A stretch of 64,000 bases of DNA from the NCBI RefSeq assembly GCF_000612725.1, contig NZ_HG964451.1:668143-732142 (forward strand). The letters run 5' to 3'. The DNA is from Mycolicibacterium austroafricanum (GTDB taxonomy: Bacteria > Actinomycetota > Actinomycetes > Mycobacteriales > Mycobacteriaceae). A program made the translations under genes and the position numbers. Below are positions 48,501 through 55,816 of this stretch, piece after piece. Position 1 is the stretch's first letter; each line of letters opens with the position of its first letter. A model generated the notes under the pieces. It was given only the letters and a program-made list of their open reading frames with translations, was not told the origin of the DNA and made no database searches.

Positions 48501-48697
48501 CCGCGGATCACCACACCCAGCGGGGTGGACGCCGGGTCGGCCAGCGCGTCGCCGAACGCGTCCATCACGTCGTCGACGGCGTGTTCGTTGAGCCCGGTGA
48601 CGTGGGTGGCCCCCTGGGGCCGCCACAGGTCGTCGGAGGTGGGCGCCCACGTCAGCCTCAGCGAGGCCAACGCCTCGCGCTGCACCGTGTCCATCAC
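45563..48697 (-). CDS. Dual-ATPase protein: N-terminal AAA/ORC-like domain and C-terminal HerA-like (DUF87) domain
   Basis: A 1044-aa protein. Residues ~35-390: AAA/ORC-type ATPase with Walker A RGPAGSGKTHLL (65-76) and Walker B LAVDQID (241-247). Residues ~400-600: a linker region without clear motifs. Residues ~635-1044: HerA/FtsK-like ATPase with Walker A FAGSGSGKTVLI (665-676), DPNNDL after strand 2 (694-699), Walker B LLVMDEAQ (913-920) and the FATQAP sensor (951-956). Such proteins pump or move along DNA. The GTG at 48697 overlaps the stop of the small upstream gene (GTGA), so the two proteins probably work together. No nuclease is fused or adjacent. Role unknown: defence, repair or replication restart are possibilities. 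Confidence 0.8.
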   Translation of the reverse strand: MMDTVQREALASLRLTWAPTSDDLWRPQGATHVTGLNEHAVDDVMDAFGDALADPASTPLGVVIRGPAGSGKTHLLGQIRERVQDGGGFFFVVELLDAASFWESVRSGMLESLGRPGANRETQLKDLLWELASLAHVSRADRRAIIGDDDLDPETLYRFIKALSSAAKETVRQCHQVLRALVLLGSNDFVAHDIGEGFLEGTEEFTVEERGPWGLRSAPASAQECVRDLSRLVALAGPSVLAVDQIDTLIAQSVAATGQSTGDGGIVLEQVAHGLMALRQTMRRTVTAVACLPAVWEHIRDQAGAAVADRFRVTGVLTPLPSADIGRAILERRFAASYAATGFTPLYPSWPLAPEAFEEAPSYTPRQLLIRADTHVRECLKHGTVVELTHLRADAQPTWETQSPNGNAPVSGALDRRFAEYRRRAVPEAALAHDGEDTTMPELLSAALTAWIAERDGEQTFVCDPPPGAHVVLHARLRESLDSATDDERHWAFRAVAATNATAALSRIRKAVTAAGFGAGSDRRSLFLLRNSPWPSGPKTAAVIDEFLAAGGRVLPLSEDDVRTMTALRDLIRDDDPDLPGWLRARRPAHGLTLLAEALGDGPAEPVAVVPEDGPEAALPVDEPESVVDHDYEVPDTELPLGLDVHTEEPVTVGLSALRKHVAIFAGSGSGKTVLIRRLVEECALRGVSSIVLDPNNDLSRLGTGWPQPPDGWRRSDGARADDYLRHTEVTIWTPRRTNGRPLAFQPLPDFASVVADYDEFTDAVESACAALEPQALITGKTQKATRSRAVLREALQHYGRTPSPTLDGFVRLLADLPEDVSNMAGAHAIAGDLSQNLRAAMVNDPLFGGAGTPVDPGVLLTPSDEYRARVSVISMIGLPSDEQRQSFVNQLQMALFAWIKRNPAGERPLGGLLVMDEAQNFAPARGFTACTRSTLALSSQARKYGLGLVFATQAPKSLNNNIPGNAATQFYGLLNAPAQIEAAREMARAKGGLVDDISRLRAGNFYVAAEGEAFHRIVAPWCLSYHPSSPPSAEDVLELAISV

Positions 48698-49311
48698 GCC
48701 TCGATCGCGATCAGATGCTTGGGCCGGTCCCCGATGACCACGGCCGCGGCGCGATCCTCGGCGGTCAGCGTCTTCTGGTTCTCTTCGGGGATCACGCTGA
48801 CCCCCGGCGTGCGGTGCAGCGCGACCAGCGCGGCGTCGACGTCGGCGCGGGGTGCGTCGAGTTCGGCGCGCAGCCGGGTCAGCGACACCCAGCCGCCGGG
48901 CCGGGTTGCCAGCACGTCGTAGGCGGCCCGGATGCGCTCCTCGACGCTGGCAGGCGGCTCAGCAGCACCGAACACGTCGGCCAGGCTCAGGTCGGTGTGC
49001 TGCAGGTACCGGCCCAGCGCGCCGAGCACCGTGTAGAGGGTCTTGGCAGGCCCGGTCGAGCGCGGCGGCGCGCCGGCGGCGAGCAGGTCGCGGCACAGCC
49101 GCCAGCCGCGGTCGGTCAGTTCGTGGACGAACCTGTTCCCGACCCGCTCGGATTCGATCAGGCCGAGCCGGTTGAGTTTGTCGCGGCCGGGTTTGTCCAG
49201 CGCAGGTCCCAGCGCCGCCAGTTCCGGGTTGGGCACCGGCCGCGATTCGGCCATCAGCACCAGCAGCACCGCTCGTTCGGTTCCGGTCAGGTCCGTCGCC
49301 GTCACAGTCAC
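48694..49311 (-). CDS. Winged-helix-like partner of the dual ATPase
   Basis: A 205-aa soluble protein. Residues ~8-75 (GTERAVLLVLMAESRPVPNP ... KLNRLGLIESERVG... LTDRGWRLCRDLL) look like a MarR-type winged helix. Residues ~120-180 (ASVEERIRAAYDVLATRPGG ... LRAELDAPRADVDAALVAL) look like a second one. It ends IGDRPKHLIAIEA. GTG 49311 is used. Its stop overlaps the start of the ATPase gene. It resembles an adaptor that could bind DNA or the ATPase; I do not recognise a named family. Confidence 0.65.
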   Translation of the reverse strand: MTVTATDLTGTERAVLLVLMAESRPVPNPELAALGPALDKPGRDKLNRLGLIESERVGNRFVHELTDRGWRLCRDLLAAGAPPRSTGPAKTLYTVLGALGRYLQHTDLSLADVFGAAEPPASVEERIRAAYDVLATRPGGWVSLTRLRAELDAPRADVDAALVALHRTPGVSVIPEENQKTLTAEDRAAAVVIGDRPKHLIAIEA

Positions 49312-49348
49312 GCTGCCAACTTAACGAGTACGGCAGGATTGCGTGCGC

Positions 49349-50032
49349 ATGGAAGACACCGAAGGCACCCCCGAGACGTCGCGGCGCAGGCACATCACCC
49401 GGCTTGCGCTGTTCGGCGCGGTGCTGGCGGTGTTGTACTACCTGACCGCGGTCGAGCGTGTCATCGACGTCGCGCAGGTGCGCGGTCTGATCGAGTCGAC
49501 GGGGCCTGCGGCGCCGCTGACGTACGTGGCGGTATCGGCGGTGCTCGGCGCGCTGCTGGTGCCGGGGCCTTTGCTGGCCGCGGGCAGCGGGTTCCTGTTC
49601 GGTCCGCTGGTAGGCACGTTCGTGACGCTGGGCGCCACCATGGGCTCGGCGGTGATCAGCGCGTTCGCGGGCCGGCGCGCGGGTCGCGACAGCGCCCGCG
49701 GGCTGCTCGGCGCCGACCGCGCGGAGCGCATCGACGGGCTGATCCAGCGGGGCGGGCTGTGGGCCGTGGTCGGTCAGCGCTGGATTCCCGGGATCAACGA
49801 CGCGCTGGCGTCCTACACGTTCGGCGCGTTCGGGGTGCCGCTGTGGCAGATGGCCGCGGGTGCGCTCATCGGGTCGGCGCCCAAGGCGTTCGTGTACACC
49901 GCGGTCGGGTCGACGCTGGGCGAGTTCTCGGCGCCGCTGCTGGCCGCGGCGGTTGTGGTGTGGTGCGTGACGGCGGTGGTGGGCGCGTTCGCGGCGCACC
50001 GCGGCTGGCGGGCGTGGCGGTCCCGGGAATGA
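49349..50032 (+). CDS. TVP38/TMEM64 (DedA-like) membrane protein
   Basis: A 227-aa protein with about five to six hydrophobic segments. The VTT/SNARE-associated motif is seen in LVPGPLLAAGSGFLFGPLVGTFVTLGATMGSA and RWIPGINDALASYTFGAFGVPLW. The family includes lipid scramblase-like and flux proteins. ATG 49349 is used (GTG 49343 is closer to the AGGA site). The stop overlaps the start of the helicase gene (ATGA), so the two are coupled. It diverges from the ATPase unit, with only 37 bp between starts. Confidence 0.8.
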   Translation: MEDTEGTPETSRRRHITRLALFGAVLAVLYYLTAVERVIDVAQVRGLIESTGPAAPLTYVAVSAVLGALLVPGPLLAAGSGFLFGPLVGTFVTLGATMGSAVISAFAGRRAGRDSARGLLGADRAERIDGLIQRGGLWAVVGQRWIPGINDALASYTFGAFGVPLWQMAAGALIGSAPKAFVYTAVGSTLGEFSAPLLAAAVVVWCVTAVVGAFAAHRGWRAWRSRE

Positions 50033-52377
50033 CGGGCCTCGTCCTCACCGGGGAGTTCCGCGACGCGCTGGCGCTGCTGGCCGGCGGCGAGCACCTGTTC
50101 CTCACCGGCAAGGCGGGCACCGGTAAGTCGACGCTGATCCGGCGGTTCCTGGCCGAGACCGACCGCAACGTGGTCGTGGTGGCGCCGACGGGCATCGCGG
50201 CGCTCAACGTGGACGGCTACACGATCCACCGGCTGTTCGGGTTCCGGTCGACGACGACGCTGGAGGAGATCAGAGGTACTGGGGCTGCCGGGTCCTACCA
50301 GCCTGGCCGGTTCACCAAGACGCTGGCGTCGCTGCAGACGCTGATCGTCGACGAGGCGTCGATGGTGCGCGCCGACGTGTTCGACATGGTCGCCGCCGCG
50401 CTGGAGCGGTTCGGGCCCGCGCCGGGCACACCGTTCGGCGGGGTGCAGATCGTGCTCGTCGGCGACCTGTACCAGCTGCCGCCGGTGGTCCGGGAGGACG
50501 AAGCCCCCTACTTCCAGACCACGTACGAGACGCCGTACTTCTTCTCGGCCCGCTCGTTCCACCGCGCCGACTTCCCGACGGTGACGTTGACGACGGTGTT
50601 CCGCCAGCTCGGCGACGACCGGATGACGGCCATTCTCAACGAGATTCGCGAAGGCGTGCTGCTCGGGCATGCCCAGGAGCAGCTCAACGCGCGCGCCGAC
50701 AAGGACTTCGTGCCGCCCGACGACGAGTTCTGGCTGACGCTGGCGCCGACCAACCGCCTCGTGACCGCCCGCAACCGTCAGCAGTTGGAGCGACTGCCCG
50801 GCGACGAGATGACCCACCACGCCACGACATCCGGTGACCTGGACCTGTTCGACCCGCCCGTCGAGGAGACGCTGCGGTTCAAGGTCGGCGCGCAGGTGAT
50901 GATGCTCAACAACGACCAGGGCAACCGCTGGGTCAACGGCACCGTCGGCCGCGTGGTCGGTGTGGGCTACGACCGCTACGGCGCGGTGGTCGAGGTCGAG
51001 TTCCCCGACGGCACCACCGCCGAGGTCACGCCGTTCACGTGGGAGGTGACGCGGCCGGTGATGTCGGGCTCGTCGCTGGGCCGCGAAGTGGTCGGCGCGT
51101 ACACCCAGCTGCCGTTCAAGTTGGCGTGGGCGATCACCATCCACAAGAGCCAGGGGCAGACGCTGGAGCGGGTGGTCGTCGACCTGACCGGCGGCATGTT
51201 CTCGACGGGCCAGCTGTATGTGGCGCTGAGCCGGTGCACGTCACTGGCCGGCCTGGTGCTGAAACGGCCTGTGCTGCCAAAGGATCTGAAGACCGACCGC
51301 CGCGTCGCCCGGTTCCTGCGCACCTCGCCGGGCGAGGGCGGGGCGCGGCGATACTGCGCGATCGGGCTGCTCACCGTCGGCGACGAGGGCCGGATGTCGC
51401 GGCCACGGCCGGTGGAGCTGGCCGTGGCGTTCGAGGACGGCACCGCGGTCACGACGCTGGTCAACCCGCAGCGTGACCTCGCCGACGCGCGCACGCGGTT
51501 CGGCATCACGGTGTCCGACGTGCTGCTGGCGCCCACACTGCGGGAGGCGTGGGCGGTGATCGCGCCGATGTTGGCCGGGTGCACCCCGGTGGGCGCCGGG
51601 GTCGACGAGCAGCTCGGGCTGCTCGACTTCGAGCTCAAACGGTTGGGCTTTGTGACGGCCATGCCGTTGGGGGTGGAGCTGCGCGGCACGAGGGTGTCGG
51701 GGCGCACCGCGCTGGAGCGGGCCCGCTCGGCGCTGGACGCGTTTCGCGCCACCGACGCCCCGGCAGGATCCTCGGCGTTCGACGAACCCGAATCCGCGGA
51801 GACGGCAGGGTTCCTGGTCAGCCGTGACCCGTCGGCGGCGACGCCGGTGGCCGATCACCTGCCCGGGCTGTCGGCGATGCTGCGGATCAGCCGCGACGTC
51901 GGCGCGGTGCTGCTGGGTGGTGACGCACCGGCCGCCGGTGACGGCACCGGGTGGGAGGCGGCCGCGCGGCAGTCGGTGGCCGACCAGCTGCGGTCGGCGG
52001 TGGCGCGGGTGCCGCTCACCGACGAGGTGATGTCCCGGCTGGCGCGCGCCGAGGAGCTGCTGGGCGTCGAGATCCTCTCGGGTGCAGAGGTGTTGGTGCG
52101 CCACGACATCGGCGCCACGCTGGCTCCCGGCGTCCGCATCTGCTTCACCGGAACCGCACAGGATCCGTCGGGCCGCATCGTCGAGCGCGACGAGATCGAA
52201 CGGCTGGCGACCGCGGCGGGCCTGACGCCGGTGAAGACGGTGAGCAAGACCCGCTGCGACGTGCTGGTGACTGCCGAGGCGGGCACCCAGTCGGGCAAGG
52301 CGCGCAAGGCCATGGAGTACGGCAAGCCGGTGTTCACCGCCGACGAGTTCTTCGCCTGGCTGGGTCCCGCCGGCTGA
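50029..52377 (+). CDS. PIF1/RecD-like helicase with degenerate exonuclease-like region and C-terminal BRCT domain
   Basis: A 782-aa protein. Residues ~5-430: SF1B helicase with Walker A TGKAGTGKSTLI (26-37), Walker B LIVDEASM (105-112), VLVGDLYQLPPV (142-153), and the C-terminal ITIHKSQGQTLE and YVALSRCTSL. Residues ~440-560: a DnaQ-like pattern (LVNPQRDL, FGITVSDVLLAPTLREAW, VGAGVDEQLGLLDFELKRLG) that lacks the expected DxE motif, so it is probably inactive. Residues ~700-780: BRCT domain (GVRICFTGTAQ, DEIERLATAAGLTPVKTVSKTRCDVLVT). It likely acts at replication or repair intermediates. It is coupled to the upstream TVP38 gene. Confidence 0.85.
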   Translation: MTGLVLTGEFRDALALLAGGEHLFLTGKAGTGKSTLIRRFLAETDRNVVVVAPTGIAALNVDGYTIHRLFGFRSTTTLEEIRGTGAAGSYQPGRFTKTLASLQTLIVDEASMVRADVFDMVAAALERFGPAPGTPFGGVQIVLVGDLYQLPPVVREDEAPYFQTTYETPYFFSARSFHRADFPTVTLTTVFRQLGDDRMTAILNEIREGVLLGHAQEQLNARADKDFVPPDDEFWLTLAPTNRLVTARNRQQLERLPGDEMTHHATTSGDLDLFDPPVEETLRFKVGAQVMMLNNDQGNRWVNGTVGRVVGVGYDRYGAVVEVEFPDGTTAEVTPFTWEVTRPVMSGSSLGREVVGAYTQLPFKLAWAITIHKSQGQTLERVVVDLTGGMFSTGQLYVALSRCTSLAGLVLKRPVLPKDLKTDRRVARFLRTSPGEGGARRYCAIGLLTVGDEGRMSRPRPVELAVAFEDGTAVTTLVNPQRDLADARTRFGITVSDVLLAPTLREAWAVIAPMLAGCTPVGAGVDEQLGLLDFELKRLGFVTAMPLGVELRGTRVSGRTALERARSALDAFRATDAPAGSSAFDEPESAETAGFLVSRDPSAATPVADHLPGLSAMLRISRDVGAVLLGGDAPAAGDGTGWEAAARQSVADQLRSAVARVPLTDEVMSRLARAEELLGVEILSGAEVLVRHDIGATLAPGVRICFTGTAQDPSGRIVERDEIERLATAAGLTPVKTVSKTRCDVLVTAEAGTQSGKARKAMEYGKPVFTADEFFAWLGPAG

Positions 52378-52380
52378 GTG

Positions 52381-52401
52381 CCGCGGAATAGCGTTCCTGG
52401 C
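52381..52401. repeat. Family C left arm only
   Basis: CCGCGGAATAGCGTTCCTGG(C) is identical to the left arm at 22177-22197. The sequence that follows does not offer a good complementary arm, so this copy is probably decayed. It starts 3 bp after the helicase stop. Confidence 0.5.
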
Positions 52402-52448
52402 TGCGCTCAACCTCCCGACCACAGCCCTGGCTTCTCACTCGGCGCACA

Positions 52449-53480
52449 ATGGAACGCGTGCCGTCCGCCGCCTTCGCCTCCGACAACGCCGCCCCCGCGC
52501 ACCCCAGGGTCCTCGAAGCGCTCCACCACGTGAACCAGGGGCCGGCACCGTCCTACGGCGACGACCCCGTCACCGCTGAGGCCGCGGAAGCGCTGCGGAC
52601 CGCGTTCGAGTCCCCCGGCGCCGACGTGTTGTTCGCCTTCACCGGCACCGCCGCCAATATCATCGCGCTCGCGTCGGCGGTGCGGCCGTGGCACGAGATC
52701 TTCTGCAGCGACGTCGCCCACGTGCTGGTCGACGAGGCGGGCGGGCCGGTGCGGTTGTCCGGTGCGCAGTTGACCCGGCTGGCCAGCGACGACGGTCTGA
52801 TCTCACCGGACGAGCTGGAACGAAGGGTGCGCGGCCGCAGCGCGGTGCACCACTCCCAGCCGCGCATCGTCTCGATCACCCAGTCCACCGAGAACGGCCG
52901 GGTGTGGAGCGCCACGGCCGTCGCGCAGTTCGTCGACCGTGCCCACGCGCTCGGCCTGCTGGTGCACGTCGACGGCGCCCGGATCGCCAACGCCGTTGCC
53001 GCCCTGAGCATCTCACCGCTGGAGGCGATCGGCGACGCCGACATCGTCAGCGTCGGCGGAACCAAGAACGGCTTGATGTTCGGTGACGCGATCCTGGTCC
53101 GCCGCCCTGCGCACTTCGACGGAATTCACTTCGTGCAGAAGCAGATCGGGCATCTGGCGAGCAAGCACCGGTTCGTCGCGGCGCAGTTCGCGGGGCTCTT
53201 CGAGGGCGGGCTGTGGCTGCGCAACGCCGCGCACGCCAACGCGATGGCGCGCAGGCTCAGTACGGGACTGGAGGCGCTGGGCCTGCAGCTGGCGTCCCCG
53301 ACCGAATCCAACGAGGTGTTCGTCAAGCTCGACGGCGAGGCGCACCGGCGGCTGGCCGAGCGCTATCTCGTGCACCAGCCCGATCCGGGCCAGCCGGTGG
53401 TGCGGTTCGTGTGCTCGTGGTCGACGACGGAGACCGAGGTCGACGACGCGCTCGCCGCGCTGCGCAGCGCCGGAAATTGA
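52449..53480 (+). CDS. ltaE: Low-specificity threonine aldolase / beta-eliminating lyase
   Basis: A 343-aa fold-type I PLP enzyme. SDNAAPAHPRVLEAL opens the domain, followed by SYGDDPVTAEAAEAL and FTGTAANIIAL (PLP phosphate). The PLP-lysine segment is VSVGGTKNGLMFGDAI, with HVDGARIANA holding the PLP-binding Asp. It cleaves threonine or allo-threonine to glycine and acetaldehyde. ATG 52449. It is monocistronic; repeats follow its stop. Confidence 0.88.
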   Translation: MERVPSAAFASDNAAPAHPRVLEALHHVNQGPAPSYGDDPVTAEAAEALRTAFESPGADVLFAFTGTAANIIALASAVRPWHEIFCSDVAHVLVDEAGGPVRLSGAQLTRLASDDGLISPDELERRVRGRSAVHHSQPRIVSITQSTENGRVWSATAVAQFVDRAHALGLLVHVDGARIANAVAALSISPLEAIGDADIVSVGGTKNGLMFGDAILVRRPAHFDGIHFVQKQIGHLASKHRFVAAQFAGLFEGGLWLRNAAHANAMARRLSTGLEALGLQLASPTESNEVFVKLDGEAHRRLAERYLVHQPDPGQPVVRFVCSWSTTETEVDDALAALRSAGN

Positions 53481-53490
53481 GTAGCGCCAC

Positions 53491-53551
53491 CGCGAACGTG
53501 CATACTCTGTAGCTGCGCGCCCACCTCGGCGACAGCGAATGCACATTCGCG
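53491..53551. repeat. Family D palindrome leading into a tandem repeat
   Basis: CGCGAACGTGCATA (53491-53504) is complementary to TGCACATTCGCG (53540-53551), with one mismatch. The right arm is also the first unit of the 20-bp tandem repeat that follows. Confidence 0.55.
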
Positions 53552-53660
53552 ACCCGCCCGGCACCTCGGCGACAGCGAATGCACATTCGCGACCCGCCCG
53601 GCACATTCGCGATCCGTCCGGCACTTTCGCGATCCGCCCGGCACTTTGGCGATCTGCCCG
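53521..53660. repeat. 20-bp tandem repeat (VNTR-like)
   Basis: Exact 20-bp phase. Units at 53541 and 53581 are GCACATTCGCGACCCGCCCG. Units at 53601, 53621 and 53641 differ by a few bases (GCACTTTCGCGATCCGCCCG type). Units at 53521 and 53561 are a second form, [C/G]CACCTCGGCGACAGCGAAT. Two forms alternate first, then the first form repeats. No spacers, so not a CRISPR. The rest of this 343-bp gene-free stretch, 53661-53823, shows nothing recognisable apart from a GGGGCAA ribosome-binding region before the next gene. Confidence 0.85.
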
Positions 53661-53823
53661 GCACGTGGTTGCCGAATCAAGCATGGCCGGCCCGCATATT
53701 GACTCCGTCTGCAATAAGGCGGACGCTGTTAGCTGACATCAGCCGTGTCCCCGGATCCGAGGGCCCGCAACACGATTGCGCCCGGCCGAGCCGGCCTCGC
53801 GCCCGAACCTCGCAGGGGCAACC

Positions 53824-55188
53824 ATGGTCGACTTGGACTACTGCGTGGTAGGTGCGGGTTTCGCGGGATTGACTGCCGCACTGAGGCTCAAGCAGGCTGG
53901 GCACTCGGTGACCTTGCTGGAGGCGCGGGACCGCATCGGCGGCCGAACCTTCACCGTCAACCGGGACGACGGCACGTGGATCGATCGCGGCGGCGCCTGG
54001 ATCGGACCCGGCCAGGACCGGATCTACGCGCTGATGGAGGAGTTCGGGATTCCCAGCTACAAGCAGTACGTCGACGGTGACGCGATGATGTTCATCGACG
54101 GCAAGACCTACCGCTATCACGGCACGATTCCAATGTCGATGAGTCCGTTCGCCGTCGCCAACCTCGGCGTGGTGTTCCTGGAACTCACCCGGATGTGCAA
54201 GTCCATTCCTCCCGAGGCGCCGTGGACCGCACCGAAGGCACACAAGTGGGATCAGGTGACGTGGGCAAAGTGGTTGGACGGCAACACATTGTCCACACCG
54301 GCCCGTCAGCTGCTGGAGTCGGCGGTGTCGGGTCTCTACACGTCGGCGGCTTCGGAACTGTCGCTGTTGTTCTGCCTGTATCAGATGGCCGCGGCCGGCG
54401 GGCCGAGCTTCGTCCTGGGCGTCAAGGATGCCGCCGAGGACGCCCGGCCGGTCGGCGGGATGGGGGCGATCCACCGGGCCGTGGCGGCCGAACTCGGAGA
54501 CGTCGTCCAGCTTTCGCAACCGGTGCGCAGCATCGCCCAGGACGCGGAGGGCGTCACCGTGCGCTCCGAGGACAGGGTGGTGCGGGCCCGTCGCGCGATC
54601 GTCACGGTGCCGATCGCGATCGCGTCCCACATCCTCTACGAACCCATGCTGCCGGTGGACCGGTCGTTCCTGCACCAGCGGATGCCCAGCGGGGCGGTGT
54701 TCAAGATCGCGATGGTCTTCGACGAGCCGTTCTGGCGGGCCGACGGCCTGTCGGGTCAGTCGTTCGCGCCGGGTTCGGCGGCCAACCTGACGATCGACTC
54801 CTGCACCGACACCGGCAGCCCCGGGATTCTGACCGCCATCACCGAAGGCCTGGAAGCGCGGGAGCTGTGCAAGTTGTCCGACGCCGACCGTCGCAAGGCG
54901 GTGCTCGCCGCTGTCGCGGAGCGGTTCGGTGACAAGGCGCTGTCACCCTTGGACTACATCGAGCACAACTGGACGGTGGAGCGCTATTCCGGCGGCGGCA
55001 TGATCGCCCACACCCCGCCCGGCGTGCTCACCGAGTACGGACCGGCGTTGCGCCGGCCGTGCGGCCGGATTCATTGGGCCGGAACCGAATCGTCGGCACT
55101 GATGTACGGATTCATCGACGGCGCGGTGCGCTCCGGGGAGCGCGCGGCCGCCGAGGTCGTCGAGCACGAAGCGATGGCGACATCGTGA
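53824..55188 (+). CDS. Flavin-containing amine oxidase
   Basis: A 454-aa FAD amine oxidase. The N-terminal VVGAGFAGLTAALRL and LEARDRIGGRTFTV motifs are followed by DRGGAWIGPGQDRI. The C-terminal FAD/active-site segment is IHWAGTESSALMYGFIDGAVRSGERAA. It resembles monoamine/putrescine oxidases of actinobacteria, which give an aldehyde, ammonia and H2O2. ATG 53824 was chosen over an upstream in-frame start because the Rossmann motif begins at residue 7. No aldehyde dehydrogenase is adjacent. Confidence 0.9.
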   Translation: MVDLDYCVVGAGFAGLTAALRLKQAGHSVTLLEARDRIGGRTFTVNRDDGTWIDRGGAWIGPGQDRIYALMEEFGIPSYKQYVDGDAMMFIDGKTYRYHGTIPMSMSPFAVANLGVVFLELTRMCKSIPPEAPWTAPKAHKWDQVTWAKWLDGNTLSTPARQLLESAVSGLYTSAASELSLLFCLYQMAAAGGPSFVLGVKDAAEDARPVGGMGAIHRAVAAELGDVVQLSQPVRSIAQDAEGVTVRSEDRVVRARRAIVTVPIAIASHILYEPMLPVDRSFLHQRMPSGAVFKIAMVFDEPFWRADGLSGQSFAPGSAANLTIDSCTDTGSPGILTAITEGLEARELCKLSDADRRKAVLAAVAERFGDKALSPLDYIEHNWTVERYSGGGMIAHTPPGVLTEYGPALRRPCGRIHWAGTESSALMYGFIDGAVRSGERAAAEVVEHEAMATS

Positions 55189-55232
55189 CCCCGGTCGGGT
55201 TACCCCGTTCCGACTCGGGGTACGCCCCCGTC

Positions 55233-55415
55233 ATGAACAGCACCCTGCCCCGAGATAACGCGCCCACCGAACCTCCCGAGCGCCTCACCCCGGCCGAAGA
55301 GCCCGAACGCCTCACCCCCACCGAGGTTCCCGAACGCCTCGTCCCCGACGATCTACCCGAGGCGCCGCCCGGGCCGTCCACCACGCCGGAACCCGGCCCC
55401 GCACAACGGACTTAG
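55233..55415 (+). CDS. Small acidic repeat protein
   Basis: A 60-aa frame (ATG 55233) made of nine-residue repeats: PERLTPAEE, PERLTPTEV, PERLVPDDL, with flanking Pro/Thr-rich ends. It is highly charged and probably disordered. It overlaps the convergent DUF6766 gene by 4 bp at its 3' end. The repeat pattern supports a real coding region, but I do not recognise a family. Confidence 0.45.
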   Translation: MNSTLPRDNAPTEPPERLTPAEEPERLTPTEVPERLVPDDLPEAPPGPSTTPEPGPAQRT

Positions 55416-55792
55416 CTGCTGGTCTCGCGGTGCGGTTCGGCCACGGGTTTCGACTCCGCGGAGCCCCGCTGCCGCAGGAAGATCGACAGACCCACGATCG
55501 CCGCCACCGCGACGAACTCGCTCTGCCAGTTCTGCATCGACTCGAACCAGAACTGTGAGGTCGTGAGGTACTGGAGCACGGACACTGCGGGTTGCCCGTG
55601 CTGCAGACGCTCCTCGTTGAATGCCGCCGCGCCACCGAGCGCGTGCAGTCCCCACGATGCGAAGAACAACACGAACAACGCGATGGCCAGCGAATGCTCG
55701 TAGAAGCGGAGGGCGACGCCGCCCCGGCGCACCGGCCACGGCATCGAGGCATCGAGCTTCTCGAGGCGGGGGTCCTTGCCTCGATTTTGCAT
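55412..55792 (-). CDS. DUF6766-type membrane protein, copy 1 (intact)
   Basis: A 126-aa protein. Residues ~25-50 form a helix (HSLAIALFVLFFASWGLHAL), then FNEERLQHGQPAVSVLQYLTT, then FWFESMQNWQSEFVAVAAIVGLSIFLRQRGSAESKPV as a second helix and tail. The paralogue at 57400-57786 shares FNEEQLxHG, FxxNWxSEFLQM and LYQRGSAESKP. ATG 55792 lies about 25 bp from the IS element's end, so its original upstream region may have been separated by the insertion. Confidence 0.72.
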   Translation of the reverse strand: MQNRGKDPRLEKLDASMPWPVRRGGVALRFYEHSLAIALFVLFFASWGLHALGGAAAFNEERLQHGQPAVSVLQYLTTSQFWFESMQNWQSEFVAVAAIVGLSIFLRQRGSAESKPVAEPHRETSS

Positions 55793-55816
55793 CGAGTTGA
55801 TGACGGGTCCGCTCGG

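Noticed and set aside
53521..53660. Possible CRISPR array
   Set aside because: The 20-bp units are directly adjacent with no spacers and no cas genes are nearby; it is a simple tandem repeat.
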